A stretch of DNA of 33,920 nucleotides from Pelomicrobium sp036803785 (lineage in GTDB: Bacteria > Pseudomonadota > Gammaproteobacteria > Burkholderiales > UBA6910). Location of the stretch: the NCBI RefSeq assembly GCF_036803785.1, contig NZ_DAIRTR010000015.1, positions 1-33,920 on the forward strand, read 5' to 3'. The notes under the pieces are model-generated. The model was not told the DNA's origin. It worked only from the letters and a program-made list of their open reading frames with translations, and made no database searches. Position 1 is the stretch's first letter. Every line of letters starts with the position of its first letter. This document shows, piece by piece, positions 23,974 to 31,559 of the stretch. The position numbers and the translations under genes are program-made.

Positions 23974-24369
23974 CTAACTGAGGTAGCGGTGCAGGCGGAT
24001 GGGGATGGGGACTTCGGAACGGGGGCTTGCCAAAGGCGGCCGGGCACCGGCTTCGGGCCTCGGCAAGGGGTGCGCGGCCCACGCCACGAGCAGGGGCGGG
24101 ACGAGATTCGCCGACGGCAGCTCCATGGGCACACCTGGCTCCAGGCCGTAGGGATTGGCCAGGCAATCGGCGGGCTTCGGAGCATGGTCGCAGCACGGGG
24201 CCGTGGCCAGGTCGGGAGCGCCGCCAGCCGCCTGGGCGGCCGCCGCTGACGGTGCACTGCCCAGGATGGCCAGGCAAATCTGGGCCGCCAGGCCCGTCTG
24301 CACAACGAGCAACAGGCCCAGCACCGCGAGCGTACGGTGGAAAATCCGGGGGAAAGGCCGGCGTTTCAT
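23974..24369 (-). CDS. Small secreted protein with Cys cluster, function unknown
   Basis: This predicted 131-residue protein has an Arg-rich N-terminus, a hydrophobic signal segment (TLAVLGLLLVVQTGLAAQ) and, in the mature part, APCCDHAPKPADC, a likely metal-binding or disulfide cluster. The remainder is Pro- and Ala-rich and ends HRYLS. It is the first gene upstream of the BNR-cytochrome-oxidase set on the same strand, 163 bases away. No family is recognised by eye. Its layout resembles the small Cys-rich proteins that precede copper resistance genes elsewhere, but that is only a comparison of form. Confidence 0.55.
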   Translation of the reverse strand: MKRRPFPRIFHRTLAVLGLLLVVQTGLAAQICLAILGSAPSAAAAQAAGGAPDLATAPCCDHAPKPADCLANPYGLEPGVPMELPSANLVPPLLVAWAAHPLPRPEAGARPPLASPRSEVPIPIRLHRYLS

Positions 24370-24511
24370 TGCCCTGTAAGACTCAGCGATTGTTCCGTGA
24401 GTTCATGGGTGAGCTGAATTTTAACCCGCAATTTCACAAAGGGCCGGTATTTCAGCTTCTTTTTGGATAGAGATTTCGGACTCCCCTGAACTGGACCAGC
24501 GACGTTACGGC

Positions 24512-24526
24512 GCACCAGTATGGTGC
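24512..24526 (+). promoter_or_regulatory. NtrC-like enhancer site
   Basis: GCACCAGTATGGTGC is a perfect inverted repeat with six-base arms and matches the NtrC consensus of GCAC and GGTGC halves. The right half extends to TGGTGCA. A further TGCACCA lies at 24542-24548. It sits 118 bases before the sigma-54-like promoter, a normal enhancer distance. Confidence 0.5.
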
Positions 24527-24643
24527 ACAAGGGGTAAACGATGCACCAGGATGGCCAGACCCATCCACCCCGGTCCCCGCCAAGCGGACCGTGAATGTTC
24601 ACAACTTCCTGTATTTTTGAGAGAAATAAACCGGAGAGGGGAA

Positions 24644-24659
24644 TGGCACGGGGCATGCT
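24644..24659 (+). promoter_or_regulatory. Sigma-54-like (-24/-12) promoter
   Basis: TGGCACGGGGCATGCT fits TGGCACG-N4-TTGCW with one mismatch. GG (24645-24646) and GC (24657-24658) are the required 10 bases apart. The predicted start, near 24670, gives a leader of about 31 bases before the ATG at 24701. Confidence 0.5.
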
Positions 24660-24700
24660 CATGGAGGTTCAGAACCCGTTCAAGTGGCCGGTGTCCGCCG

Positions 24701-25624
24701 ATGCGTCTCTTTACTTTGTCTGCCGCTCCCTTGAGCTTGCTTTTGGCCAGTTCCTTGGCGTGGAGCGAGCCGGTTTCCTCTACCTCGGGAGTTGGCGGCG
24801 ACGGTTTAGTTATTCAGGTCGAGGCGGGGGATTGGGGAACGGCAAGCCGGGATGTTGTGGAGGTGCTGCTTTATTCGGTGGCCAAGGAGCTGTGGGTGTT
24901 TTTCCCTGGGCATGCGTTGGCACCGATTCGGGTCATCCCCGGTTCCGGCAACCCGAAGGTGTACTACGAGAAGAGCACCCGGGGTGAATACGTGGTCCAG
25001 CTCACCGCCAGGAACCGGCGCTGGGCCCAGTACGCCTACCAGTTCGCCCACGAGTTCTGCCACGTGCTGTCCAACTTCGAGCGCAAAGAATTCCGCCACG
25101 GCGATCCAGTCGCGCCCAACCAGTGGTTCGAGGAATCCCTGTGCGAGGCGGCGGCGCTGTTTACGCTCAAGCGCATGGCGGTCCGGTGGGCGTCGGAGGC
25201 GCCCTACCCGCACTGGGCGGGCTACGCCCCGGCGCTACGGGAGTATGCGGACCGGCTGCAGAGCGAGCCTCACCGCCACGCGGTGCGGGCCATGGACCTC
25301 GCGGCCTGGGTGGCGCAGCGGGAACAGGCGTTGCGGGAGGACCCCTACCGGCGCGATGACAACGAGGTCTGCGCCAATGCGCTGTTGCCGTTGTTCGAGT
25401 CCAACCCCGCCCGCTGGGAAGTGCTGCGTTACCTCAACAGCCATCCGGGCGAAGCGTCCAAGCCGTTCGTTGAATACCTGGCCGGCTGGCATCGGGCCGT
25501 ACCCGAGAAGCACCGCCGATTCCTGCAGCAAGTATCCGCCCTGCTGGTGCCCGGTGCCGTCCCTGGGACGCGAATGGACATGGCTTCCTCCGAGCGGGCG
25601 GCACAGGGCGGCATGCATAACTGA
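24701..25624 (+). CDS. Secreted zinc-metallopeptidase-like protein (HExxH)
   Basis: This 307-residue protein has a clear signal peptide (RLFTLSAAPLSLLLASSLAW) and a zinc-protease motif, HEFCH at 117-121. QWFEESLCEA follows at 141-150 and could give the third, Glu, ligand of a gluzincin. Blocks such as YVVQLTARNRRWAQYAYQFA recall uncharacterised bacterial metallopeptidase families; no named family is certain. The ATG at 24701 is where the signal peptide begins, although its ribosome binding site is weak and the frame stays open upstream to 24551. The NtrC-like and sigma-54-like sites suggest expression under nitrogen limitation, which would fit a scavenging protease. It is the only + strand gene in this half of the window. 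Confidence 0.7.
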   Translation: MRLFTLSAAPLSLLLASSLAWSEPVSSTSGVGGDGLVIQVEAGDWGTASRDVVEVLLYSVAKELWVFFPGHALAPIRVIPGSGNPKVYYEKSTRGEYVVQLTARNRRWAQYAYQFAHEFCHVLSNFERKEFRHGDPVAPNQWFEESLCEAAALFTLKRMAVRWASEAPYPHWAGYAPALREYADRLQSEPHRHAVRAMDLAAWVAQREQALREDPYRRDDNEVCANALLPLFESNPARWEVLRYLNSHPGEASKPFVEYLAGWHRAVPEKHRRFLQQVSALLVPGAVPGTRMDMASSERAAQGGMHN

Positions 25625-25665
25625 CGCTCGGGCCCGGCACAGGGGCTCGGTCTCCCCGGAAAGAA

Positions 25666-25695
25666 GCGCGGCGCGGGGCAAACCCCACGCCGCGC
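25666..25695. terminator. Bidirectional hairpin between convergent genes
   Basis: A 13-base stem with one mismatch (25666-25678 with 25683-25695) closes a CAAA loop; the stem starts GCGCGGCG. It lies between the convergent peptidase gene and the small gene at 25724, where a two-way terminator is expected. The T-run is poor. Confidence 0.65.
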
Positions 25696-25723
25696 TGTCG
25701 GCGGTTACAGAACCCCTGGAGGC

Positions 25724-25987
25724 TCAGTAGCTGTAGGCGTTTTTCGGGTGGACGCGCTTAAACAGCTCCTTTCCAGGAACCCCTTCTTTCGCCTCCCGGG
25801 TGTCACCGGCGCGGCCTTCGGCCGCGGGTCCGGTGCCCCGGGTCGCTTCGACTGTTTGATGCTTGGCTTCTTTCGCTTTCATGGCGCGGTGCAGCTCCAT
25901 CATCTGGGATTCGTCACGACCGGCCAGAGCTGCTGCCGATGCGAAGCCGGCGGCGGCGATGACGGAAAGAAGAATAAGGCGTTTCAT
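25724..25987 (-). CDS. Small secreted basic protein, function unknown
   Basis: This predicted 87-residue protein has a signal peptide (KRLILLSVIAAAGFASAAALAG). A highly charged mature part follows, with SQMMELHRAMKAKEAKHQ in a probable helix and a C-terminal HPKNAYSY. GGAGGC is placed well before the ATG. There are no cysteines. It lies about 110 bases after the next small secreted protein gene and downstream of the copper efflux operon on the same strand, so periplasmic metal stress is a possible setting. No family is recognised. Confidence 0.65.
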   Translation of the reverse strand: MKRLILLSVIAAAGFASAAALAGRDESQMMELHRAMKAKEAKHQTVEATRGTGPAAEGRAGDTREAKEGVPGKELFKRVHPKNAYSY

Positions 25988-26100
25988 GATTCAGCCTCCG
26001 ATTGGAAAAGCAAGGGAGCTACCTGCCCATCGGCGGGGGACTCGCTCTTGGACCCCTCACGTCGACCGACGGTCTCTTGTCGAGTAGCCTGGGCCGGCGA

Positions 26101-26460
26101 TCAAAGCCCGGCGCTCGGGCGGCGAGGAGGATGTCGAGGAATTTCGGCGATGTGCTGGGGTCCGCCGAAGGCGGGCGCTGGCATCGCAGAAACAACGTGT
26201 TGCGGGAGAGGGCTCGCGTTTTGAGGCGGGGCGAAGGATGCGCCGCACGAGACGCAGGGCCCCGGCTGCGCGCACGGCGCCCCTGGAACGTTCCCCGGTT
26301 CCTGGCAACCCTGGCAAGGGATTGCAGCGGTCAGGGCGATGGCTGTCTTCCCATCCCCATGGCCGCCCTGGCAGGCCATGGCGCCCATGCTCCCCCACGC
26401 AACCGACAACCAGGCGGCGAGCGCGAACGCTATCGTTATCTTTCTACCGGTGCGGGACAT
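26101..26460 (-). CDS. Small Cys-rich secreted protein, function unknown
   Basis: This predicted 119-residue protein has a signal peptide (ITIAFALAAWLSVAWG) and a mature part with seven cysteines, including CQGGHGDG, IPCQGCQEPG and CAQPGPCVSCG. Such CxxC pairs could bind copper or zinc or form disulfides. AAGGGAAGG precedes the ATG. It lies downstream of the copper efflux operon on the same strand, separated by the PII remnant. It is similar in style, but not visibly in sequence, to the proteins at 23974-24369 and 33064-33402. Confidence 0.6.
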   Translation of the reverse strand: MSRTGRKITIAFALAAWLSVAWGSMGAMACQGGHGDGKTAIALTAAIPCQGCQEPGNVPGAPCAQPGPCVSCGASFAPPQNASPLPQHVVSAMPAPAFGGPQHIAEIPRHPPRRPSAGL

Positions 26461-26625
26461 GAACCTTCCCTTGCAGGATTAGACTCGGGCCCCCCCGCTC
26501 GGTTCGTGAGACGAGCGCATGCGCCGGCGGAAGCAAATCCCGCTGCCGGCGGCAGAGAGGGGGGTTGATGCGGAAGGAATTCCATGGGGAGCCTGCACGC
26601 CTGGTTTCGCTCGCTTGGATGCCTC

Positions 26626-26802
26626 CTATAAGTCGGCAGGGGCTACCTCGGACCGGGTGCGAATGTGGAACACTTTATCCACCGGAAGGACGGCCACGAT
26701 GCCGTCGCCCGGAACCCCTGTGTGGGCGGCTTCCATGATGGCAGCGGTCACGGCCTCCGCCTTCGTCTTTTCGGTAAACCCCGCCTCATTGGTTGGACTC
26801 GT
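26626..26802 (-). pseudogene. C-terminal remnant of a PII-like protein behind cusA
   Basis: Directly after the cusA stop, and in the same frame, 58 codons encode EAVTAAIMEAAHTGVPGDGI and then VAVLPVDKVFHIRTRSE, followed by a stop. This is the second half of a PII protein: the B-loop TG..GDG, the strand with the LPV element and the HIRTR end where ATP is bound. The first 60 or so residues, with the T-loop, are gone and no start codon with a ribosome binding site exists. It corresponds in place to the intact PII-like gene after the other RND pump. A read-through product fused to CusA would be possible only by suppressing the stop. Confidence 0.7.
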
Positions 26803-29800
26803 TCAGGAGGCCTGCCGGTGGAGGGCGAATGCCTTCACCAGTGCATAAATCGCGGGGATCACGATCAGCGTGAGGATGGTGGCGGAGACCATGCCGCCCA
26901 CCATGGGCGCGGCGATGCGGCGCATGACCTCCGAACCGGTGCCGCTGCCCCACATGATCGGCAAAAGGCCCGCCGTGATGGCAAACACCGTCATCATGAT
27001 GGGCCGCACCCGCAGCAGCGCCCCTTGTATCACGGCGTCGTGGACATCGGTCGCGCTTATCCGCTCCCCGGCGGCCTGGCGCCTCTGGGTTATCGCCCGC
27101 AGTGCGTGGTCCATATAAATCAATATGATCACGCCGATCTCCGCCGCTACCCCCGCGAGGGCAATGAACCCCACCGCCACCGCCACGCTCAGGTTGTAGC
27201 CCAGGAGGTACATGAGCCAGATCCCGCCCACCAGCGAGAAGGGCACCGAGAGCATGACGATCAGGGTTTCCGTGAGCCGCTTGAAGTTGAAGTACAGCAG
27301 GAGAAAGATGATCACGAGGGTCAGCGGAACGACGATGGAAAGCCTTTGCTTGGCCCGCTCCATGTACTCGAACTGGCCGCTCCAGGTGGCGTAATAGCCG
27401 GGGGGGAACTTGACCTTTTCGAGGACCGCCTTCTGCGCGTCGGCCACGTAGCCGCCGATGTCGCGGTCGCGAATGTCCACGAAGATATACGCCGCCAGCA
27501 GCGCGTTCTCGGTGCGGATGCTGGGCGGCGCCTTGATCAGCTTGACGCTCGCCACCTGCCCCAAGGGGATCATGGCGCCGCCCATGATGGGCACCAGCAC
27601 CTGGGTGGCGATCTTCTGGGGATCGTCGCGCAGCTCGCGAGGGTAACGCACGATGACCCCGAAGCGCTCGAGACCCTCCACTGTGGTGGTCACCATCTCG
27701 CCGCCCAGCGCGGCGCCGATCACCTCCTGTAAATCGCCCACCGTCAGGCCGTAGCGGGCGAGGGCCAGGCGGTCGGGCACGATGTCCAGGTAATAGCCGC
27801 CGGTGACCCGCTCGGCGTAGGCGCTGGTGGTGCCGGGTACCGTTTTCACCACGGTCTCGATTTCCTTCGCGATCTTCTCGATTTCGCCCAGGTCCTTGCC
27901 GAACACCTTGACCCCGATGGGGGTGCGGATGCCGGTCGAGAGCATGTCGATGCGCGCCTTGATGGGCATGGTCCAGGCGTTGGAGACACCGGGAATCTGC
28001 AACGCCCGGTCCATCTCCGCGATCAGCTTGTCGACGGTCATGCCGGGTCGCCATTCGGACTCCGGCTTCAGGTTGATGACGGTCTCGAACATCTCCAGCG
28101 GCGCCGGGTCGGTGGCGCTGTTGGCGCGGCCCGCCTTGCCGAACACCGAGGCCACCTCGGGGAAGCTCTTGAGGATTTTGTCCTGGGTCTGCAGCAGCCT
28201 GGCGGACTCGGTGACCGACAGCGCCGGGAGGGTGGCCGGCATGTAAAGCAGCGATCCTTCGTTGAGCACGGGCATGAACTCGCTGCCCAGTTTCATCGCC
28301 GGATAGGCGGTGACCGCGAGCGCCGCCACCGCGGCGACGATGGTGAGCTTCTTCCAGCGCAAGGCCCAGCCGATGACCGGGCGATAGGCCCAGATCAGGA
28401 ACCGGACGATGGGGTTTTTGTGCTCCGGCGGGATGCGGCCGCGGATGAACAGCAGCATCAGCACCGGGACCAGCGTGATGGACAGGAAGGCGGCTCCGGC
28501 CATGGCGAAGGTCTTGGTGTACGCCAGCGGCTTGAAGAGCCGGCCTTCCTGGGCTTCCAGCGTGAAAACGGGCAGGAACGAAACGGTGATGATCAGCAGG
28601 CTGAAGAACAGGGCGGGTCCCACTTCCCGGCAGGCCACGATGATCGCTTCCAGGCGGGACGCCTTGGGATCCAGGCGCTCGAGATGCTTGTGGGCGTTCT
28701 CGATCATGACGATCGCCGCGTCCACCATGGCGCCGATGGCGATGGCGATGCCGCCCAGGCTCATGATGTTGGAATTGAGCCCCATCCAATACATGGCGAT
28801 CAGCGCGATCAGGATGCCGATGGGCAACATGACGATGGCCACCAGCGCGCTGCGCGCGTGCATCAGGAAGATGATGCACACCAGCGCAACGATGAGGCTT
28901 TCCTCGATCAGCGTGTTACGCAGGTTCTCGATGGCCCGGTGGATCAGGTCGGAGCGGTCGTACACGGTTTGCAGCGACACGCCCTGCGGCAGGCCGGAGG
29001 AGATTTCCTCCATTTTCGCTTTCAGATTGTGGATCACGTCGAGCGCGTTCTGGCCGTAGCGGGCGACCGCGATGCCTGCCACCACTTCTCCTTCGCCATT
29101 CAGTTCGGCGAGGCCACGGCGCTCGTCCGGCGCCAGTTCGACCCGAGCGATGTTGCTGATCAACACCGGCGCGCCTTTCTCCGCCTTGACCACCAGGTTC
29201 TCGATGTCGGAAATGCTGCGCAGATAGCCCCGGCCCCGCACCACGTATTCGGTCTCCGCCATCTCGATTACCCGGCCGCCCACGTCCCGGTTGCTGTCGC
29301 GGATGACCTGGGAGACCCGGGACAGGGGGATGCCGTAGGCCTGGAGCTTGCGAGGGTCCACGGTGACCTGATAGGTCTTGACGAAACCGCCCACGCTCGC
29401 CACTTCAGCCACTCCCTGGGCCTTGGTGAGCTGGTAGCGCAGGAACCAGTCCTGGAGGGTGCGCAGCTCCGCCAGGGTGCGCTGCGCGCCGATCACGGCG
29501 TACTGGTACACCCAGCCCACCCCGGTGGCGTCGGGCCCCAGGGACGGCGTCACGCCCCGCGGCAGGCGCCCGGAGACGTAGTTGAGATACTCCAGAACCC
29601 GCGAGCGCGCCCAATAGATGTCGGTCCCGTCCTCGAAGATGACGTAGACGAAGGAGGCGCCGAACATGGAAAGCCCGCGCACCACCCTGGACTTGGGAAC
29701 GGCCAGCATGGCCGTCGTGAGGGGATAGGTGACCTGGTCCTCCACCACCTGGGGCGCCTGGCCCGGGTACTCGGTGTAGATGATTACCTGCACGTCGGAA

Positions 29801-29925
29801 AGATCCGGGATCGCGTCCAGCGGCGTCTTGATCGCCGTATAGATGCCCGCCGCGACGAGGAAGAACGTGCCGAGGAGCACCAGGAACACGTTGCGCACGG
29901 ACCACTCGATGATGCGGTTCAGCAT
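26803..29925 (-). CDS. cusA: Cu(I)/Ag(I) efflux RND pump CusA
   Basis: This 1040-residue inner-membrane RND pump has the CusA-type TM4 signature AIAIGAMVDAAIVMIEN (about residues 390-407), which marks Cu/Ag exporters rather than CzcA. Periplasmic blocks LLYMPATLP and ARIDMLSTGIRTP supply methionines that correspond to the copper-binding pore of E. coli CusA. The N-terminus is NRIIEWSVRNVFLVLLG, followed by PLDAIPDLSDVQVIIYTE. It moves Cu(I) or Ag(I) from periplasm or cytoplasm outward in exchange for protons. ATG 29925 is one base after the cusB stop; an upstream start in the same frame would overlap cusB by 77 bases and is not needed. Confidence 0.95.
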   Translation of the reverse strand: MLNRIIEWSVRNVFLVLLGTFFLVAAGIYTAIKTPLDAIPDLSDVQVIIYTEYPGQAPQVVEDQVTYPLTTAMLAVPKSRVVRGLSMFGASFVYVIFEDGTDIYWARSRVLEYLNYVSGRLPRGVTPSLGPDATGVGWVYQYAVIGAQRTLAELRTLQDWFLRYQLTKAQGVAEVASVGGFVKTYQVTVDPRKLQAYGIPLSRVSQVIRDSNRDVGGRVIEMAETEYVVRGRGYLRSISDIENLVVKAEKGAPVLISNIARVELAPDERRGLAELNGEGEVVAGIAVARYGQNALDVIHNLKAKMEEISSGLPQGVSLQTVYDRSDLIHRAIENLRNTLIEESLIVALVCIIFLMHARSALVAIVMLPIGILIALIAMYWMGLNSNIMSLGGIAIAIGAMVDAAIVMIENAHKHLERLDPKASRLEAIIVACREVGPALFFSLLIITVSFLPVFTLEAQEGRLFKPLAYTKTFAMAGAAFLSITLVPVLMLLFIRGRIPPEHKNPIVRFLIWAYRPVIGWALRWKKLTIVAAVAALAVTAYPAMKLGSEFMPVLNEGSLLYMPATLPALSVTESARLLQTQDKILKSFPEVASVFGKAGRANSATDPAPLEMFETVINLKPESEWRPGMTVDKLIAEMDRALQIPGVSNAWTMPIKARIDMLSTGIRTPIGVKVFGKDLGEIEKIAKEIETVVKTVPGTTSAYAERVTGGYYLDIVPDRLALARYGLTVGDLQEVIGAALGGEMVTTTVEGLERFGVIVRYPRELRDDPQKIATQVLVPIMGGAMIPLGQVASVKLIKAPPSIRTENALLAAYIFVDIRDRDIGGYVADAQKAVLEKVKFPPGYYATWSGQFEYMERAKQRLSIVVPLTLVIIFLLLYFNFKRLTETLIVMLSVPFSLVGGIWLMYLLGYNLSVAVAVGFIALAGVAAEIGVIILIYMDHALRAITQRRQAAGERISATDVHDAVIQGALLRVRPIMMTVFAITAGLLPIMWGSGTGSEVMRRIAAPMVGGMVSATILTLIVIPAIYALVKAFALHRQAS

Positions 29926-29926
29926 T

Positions 29927-31531
29927 TCAATGCCCCTTGTGGCCGGAAATGGGACCGCTGGCGGCGGGGCTGGCGCCCGCTGGCTGGATGCGGGCGATGA
30001 CATACTCGCCGCCTGCTTCCTCCACCAGCTCGAAGGCGATCTTCTGGCCTGGTTTCAGGCTCTGGAGCAACGCCGGATCCTTGACGCGGAAATCCATGGT
30101 CATCGCCGGCCATTGGAGGCTGTCGATCGGGCCATGGGCGAGCTTCACCATGGCGCGGGAGAGATCTATCGTCTCGATGCTGCCTTCGCCGCGGTGAGCG
30201 GCGGGTGAGGGCGCTGCGGCGGGTTTGACCTGCCCGTCTTCTCCCGGCTTGGAACCATGGGCGCCGTGGCCGAAGGCGCCGAGGGCCGCTTTCAGATTGC
30301 TCTCGGCGTCGATCAGGAAGTTGGCGCTGACCACCACGCGCTCGCCTTCCTTGATCCCTTCGAGCACTTCCACGTAGCCGTCGGCCCGCGCTCCCAGCTT
30401 CACCTCCCGGGGCTCGTACAGCCCTTCGCCCCGCTCGACCAGCACGACTTGGCGTACCCCGCTGTCCAGCACTGCGGAATCGGGAACGGCGAGGACCTTG
30501 GCCTTGTTGGGACTGGATATGATCTCCACCCGGGCGTACATGGCAAGCTTGAGCAGGCCGCCGGGGTTAGGCAGCTCGATGCGCACTTTGGCGGTGCGTG
30601 TCTCGGGGGCGACCGCGGGATAGATGAACACCACCTTGCCGCCGAACACCTTGTCCGGGTAGGCGTCGATGCGGATTCTGGCGGGCTGCCCCAGGCGCAC
30701 CAGGGCCAGGTCCTGCTCGAAAACGTCCACCAGGAGCCATACCGAAGCCAGGTTGGCGATGCGGTACAGCACTTCGCCTGGCATGAAGCGCATGCCCTGC
30801 AACGCGGGCTTTTCCAGCACCACACCGTCGACCGGCGAGCGCAGCGTGAGGAACTGGGTGACCTGGCCATCCCGTTGCAGGCGCAGCAACTCTTGCTCGG
30901 AGATGTCCCAGTTGCGCAGCCGCTGCAGGGTGCTCTCGACGAGCCGCTGCATGCTCTCCTGAATCTCCGGGGCGCCCTCCTTGACTGCTTGCAGACCTTT
31001 CCAGGCGATCAGGTACTCCTGCTGGGCGGTGATCAGGTCCGGGCTGTAGACGTCCATCAGGGGCTGGCCGCGCCGGACCGGTTCCCCGGTGGCGTTCACG
31101 TGGAGCTTCTGTATCCAGCCCTCGAACTTGGGGGTGACGGTGTAGAGCTGGCGCTCGTTCGCTTCCAGCGCCCCCACTGCCCGCACCGTCCGCTGGAGCT
31201 CGCGCGCTGCCGCGGCTTCGGTTTTGACCCCCAGCTTCTGCACCCTGTCCAGGCTGATCTTGACCAGCGCCTCGCCCCCCTCGGGTTCTTCGCCTTCGTA
31301 GACCGGGATGTAGTCCATTCCCATGGGGTCCTTTTTCGGCACCGGCGAGATGTCCGGAAGGCCCATGGGGTTGCGGTAGTAGAGGATCCTCCGCTCCGGC
31401 TGGGCTGGGGAATGCTGGGACGCGCCCTGAACCGCAGGCGCCGCCTGCCTGTTCGCTCCCCACCAATAACCGGTTCCCAGGGCGGTGGCCGCCAGGGCCA
31501 GCATTGTCGTCGCGATTGCGATCGGTTTCAC
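29927..31531 (-). CDS. cusB: CusB adaptor with fused C-terminal CusF domain
   Basis: This 534-residue periplasmic adaptor has an N-terminal signal anchor and a metal-binding segment YYRNPMGLPD...KKDPMGMDYIPVY (51-79) typical of CusB-type proteins. Lipoyl, hairpin and beta-barrel parts follow. From residue 450 a CusF-like domain is attached. Its ligands have exactly the CusF spacing: His 466, Trp 474, Met 477 and Met 479 in QWPAMTMDF. CusF normally is a separate periplasmic chaperone that hands Cu(I) to CusB and CusA; fusion would fix this hand-off in one chain. The end SGHKGH adds His residues. It is 28 bases from the outer-membrane gene and one base from cusA. Confidence 0.93.
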   Translation of the reverse strand: MKPIAIATTMLALAATALGTGYWWGANRQAAPAVQGASQHSPAQPERRILYYRNPMGLPDISPVPKKDPMGMDYIPVYEGEEPEGGEALVKISLDRVQKLGVKTEAAAARELQRTVRAVGALEANERQLYTVTPKFEGWIQKLHVNATGEPVRRGQPLMDVYSPDLITAQQEYLIAWKGLQAVKEGAPEIQESMQRLVESTLQRLRNWDISEQELLRLQRDGQVTQFLTLRSPVDGVVLEKPALQGMRFMPGEVLYRIANLASVWLLVDVFEQDLALVRLGQPARIRIDAYPDKVFGGKVVFIYPAVAPETRTAKVRIELPNPGGLLKLAMYARVEIISSPNKAKVLAVPDSAVLDSGVRQVVLVERGEGLYEPREVKLGARADGYVEVLEGIKEGERVVVSANFLIDAESNLKAALGAFGHGAHGSKPGEDGQVKPAAAPSPAAHRGEGSIETIDLSRAMVKLAHGPIDSLQWPAMTMDFRVKDPALLQSLKPGQKIAFELVEEAGGEYVIARIQPAGASPAASGPISGHKGH

Positions 31532-31559
31532 GATTCATCTCCAGTCGGGATCAAGTGCT

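Noticed and set aside
26519..26848. Plus-strand frame of 109 residues
   Set aside because: It is antisense to the PII remnant and the cusA end, with no ribosome binding site or signature.
26786..28879. 697-residue frame on the minus strand with His/Arg-rich product
   Set aside because: It is the out-of-frame shadow of cusA; composition is typical of GC-rich shadow frames.
28420..30000. 526-residue frame on the plus strand
   Set aside because: It is antisense to cusA with no recognisable domain.
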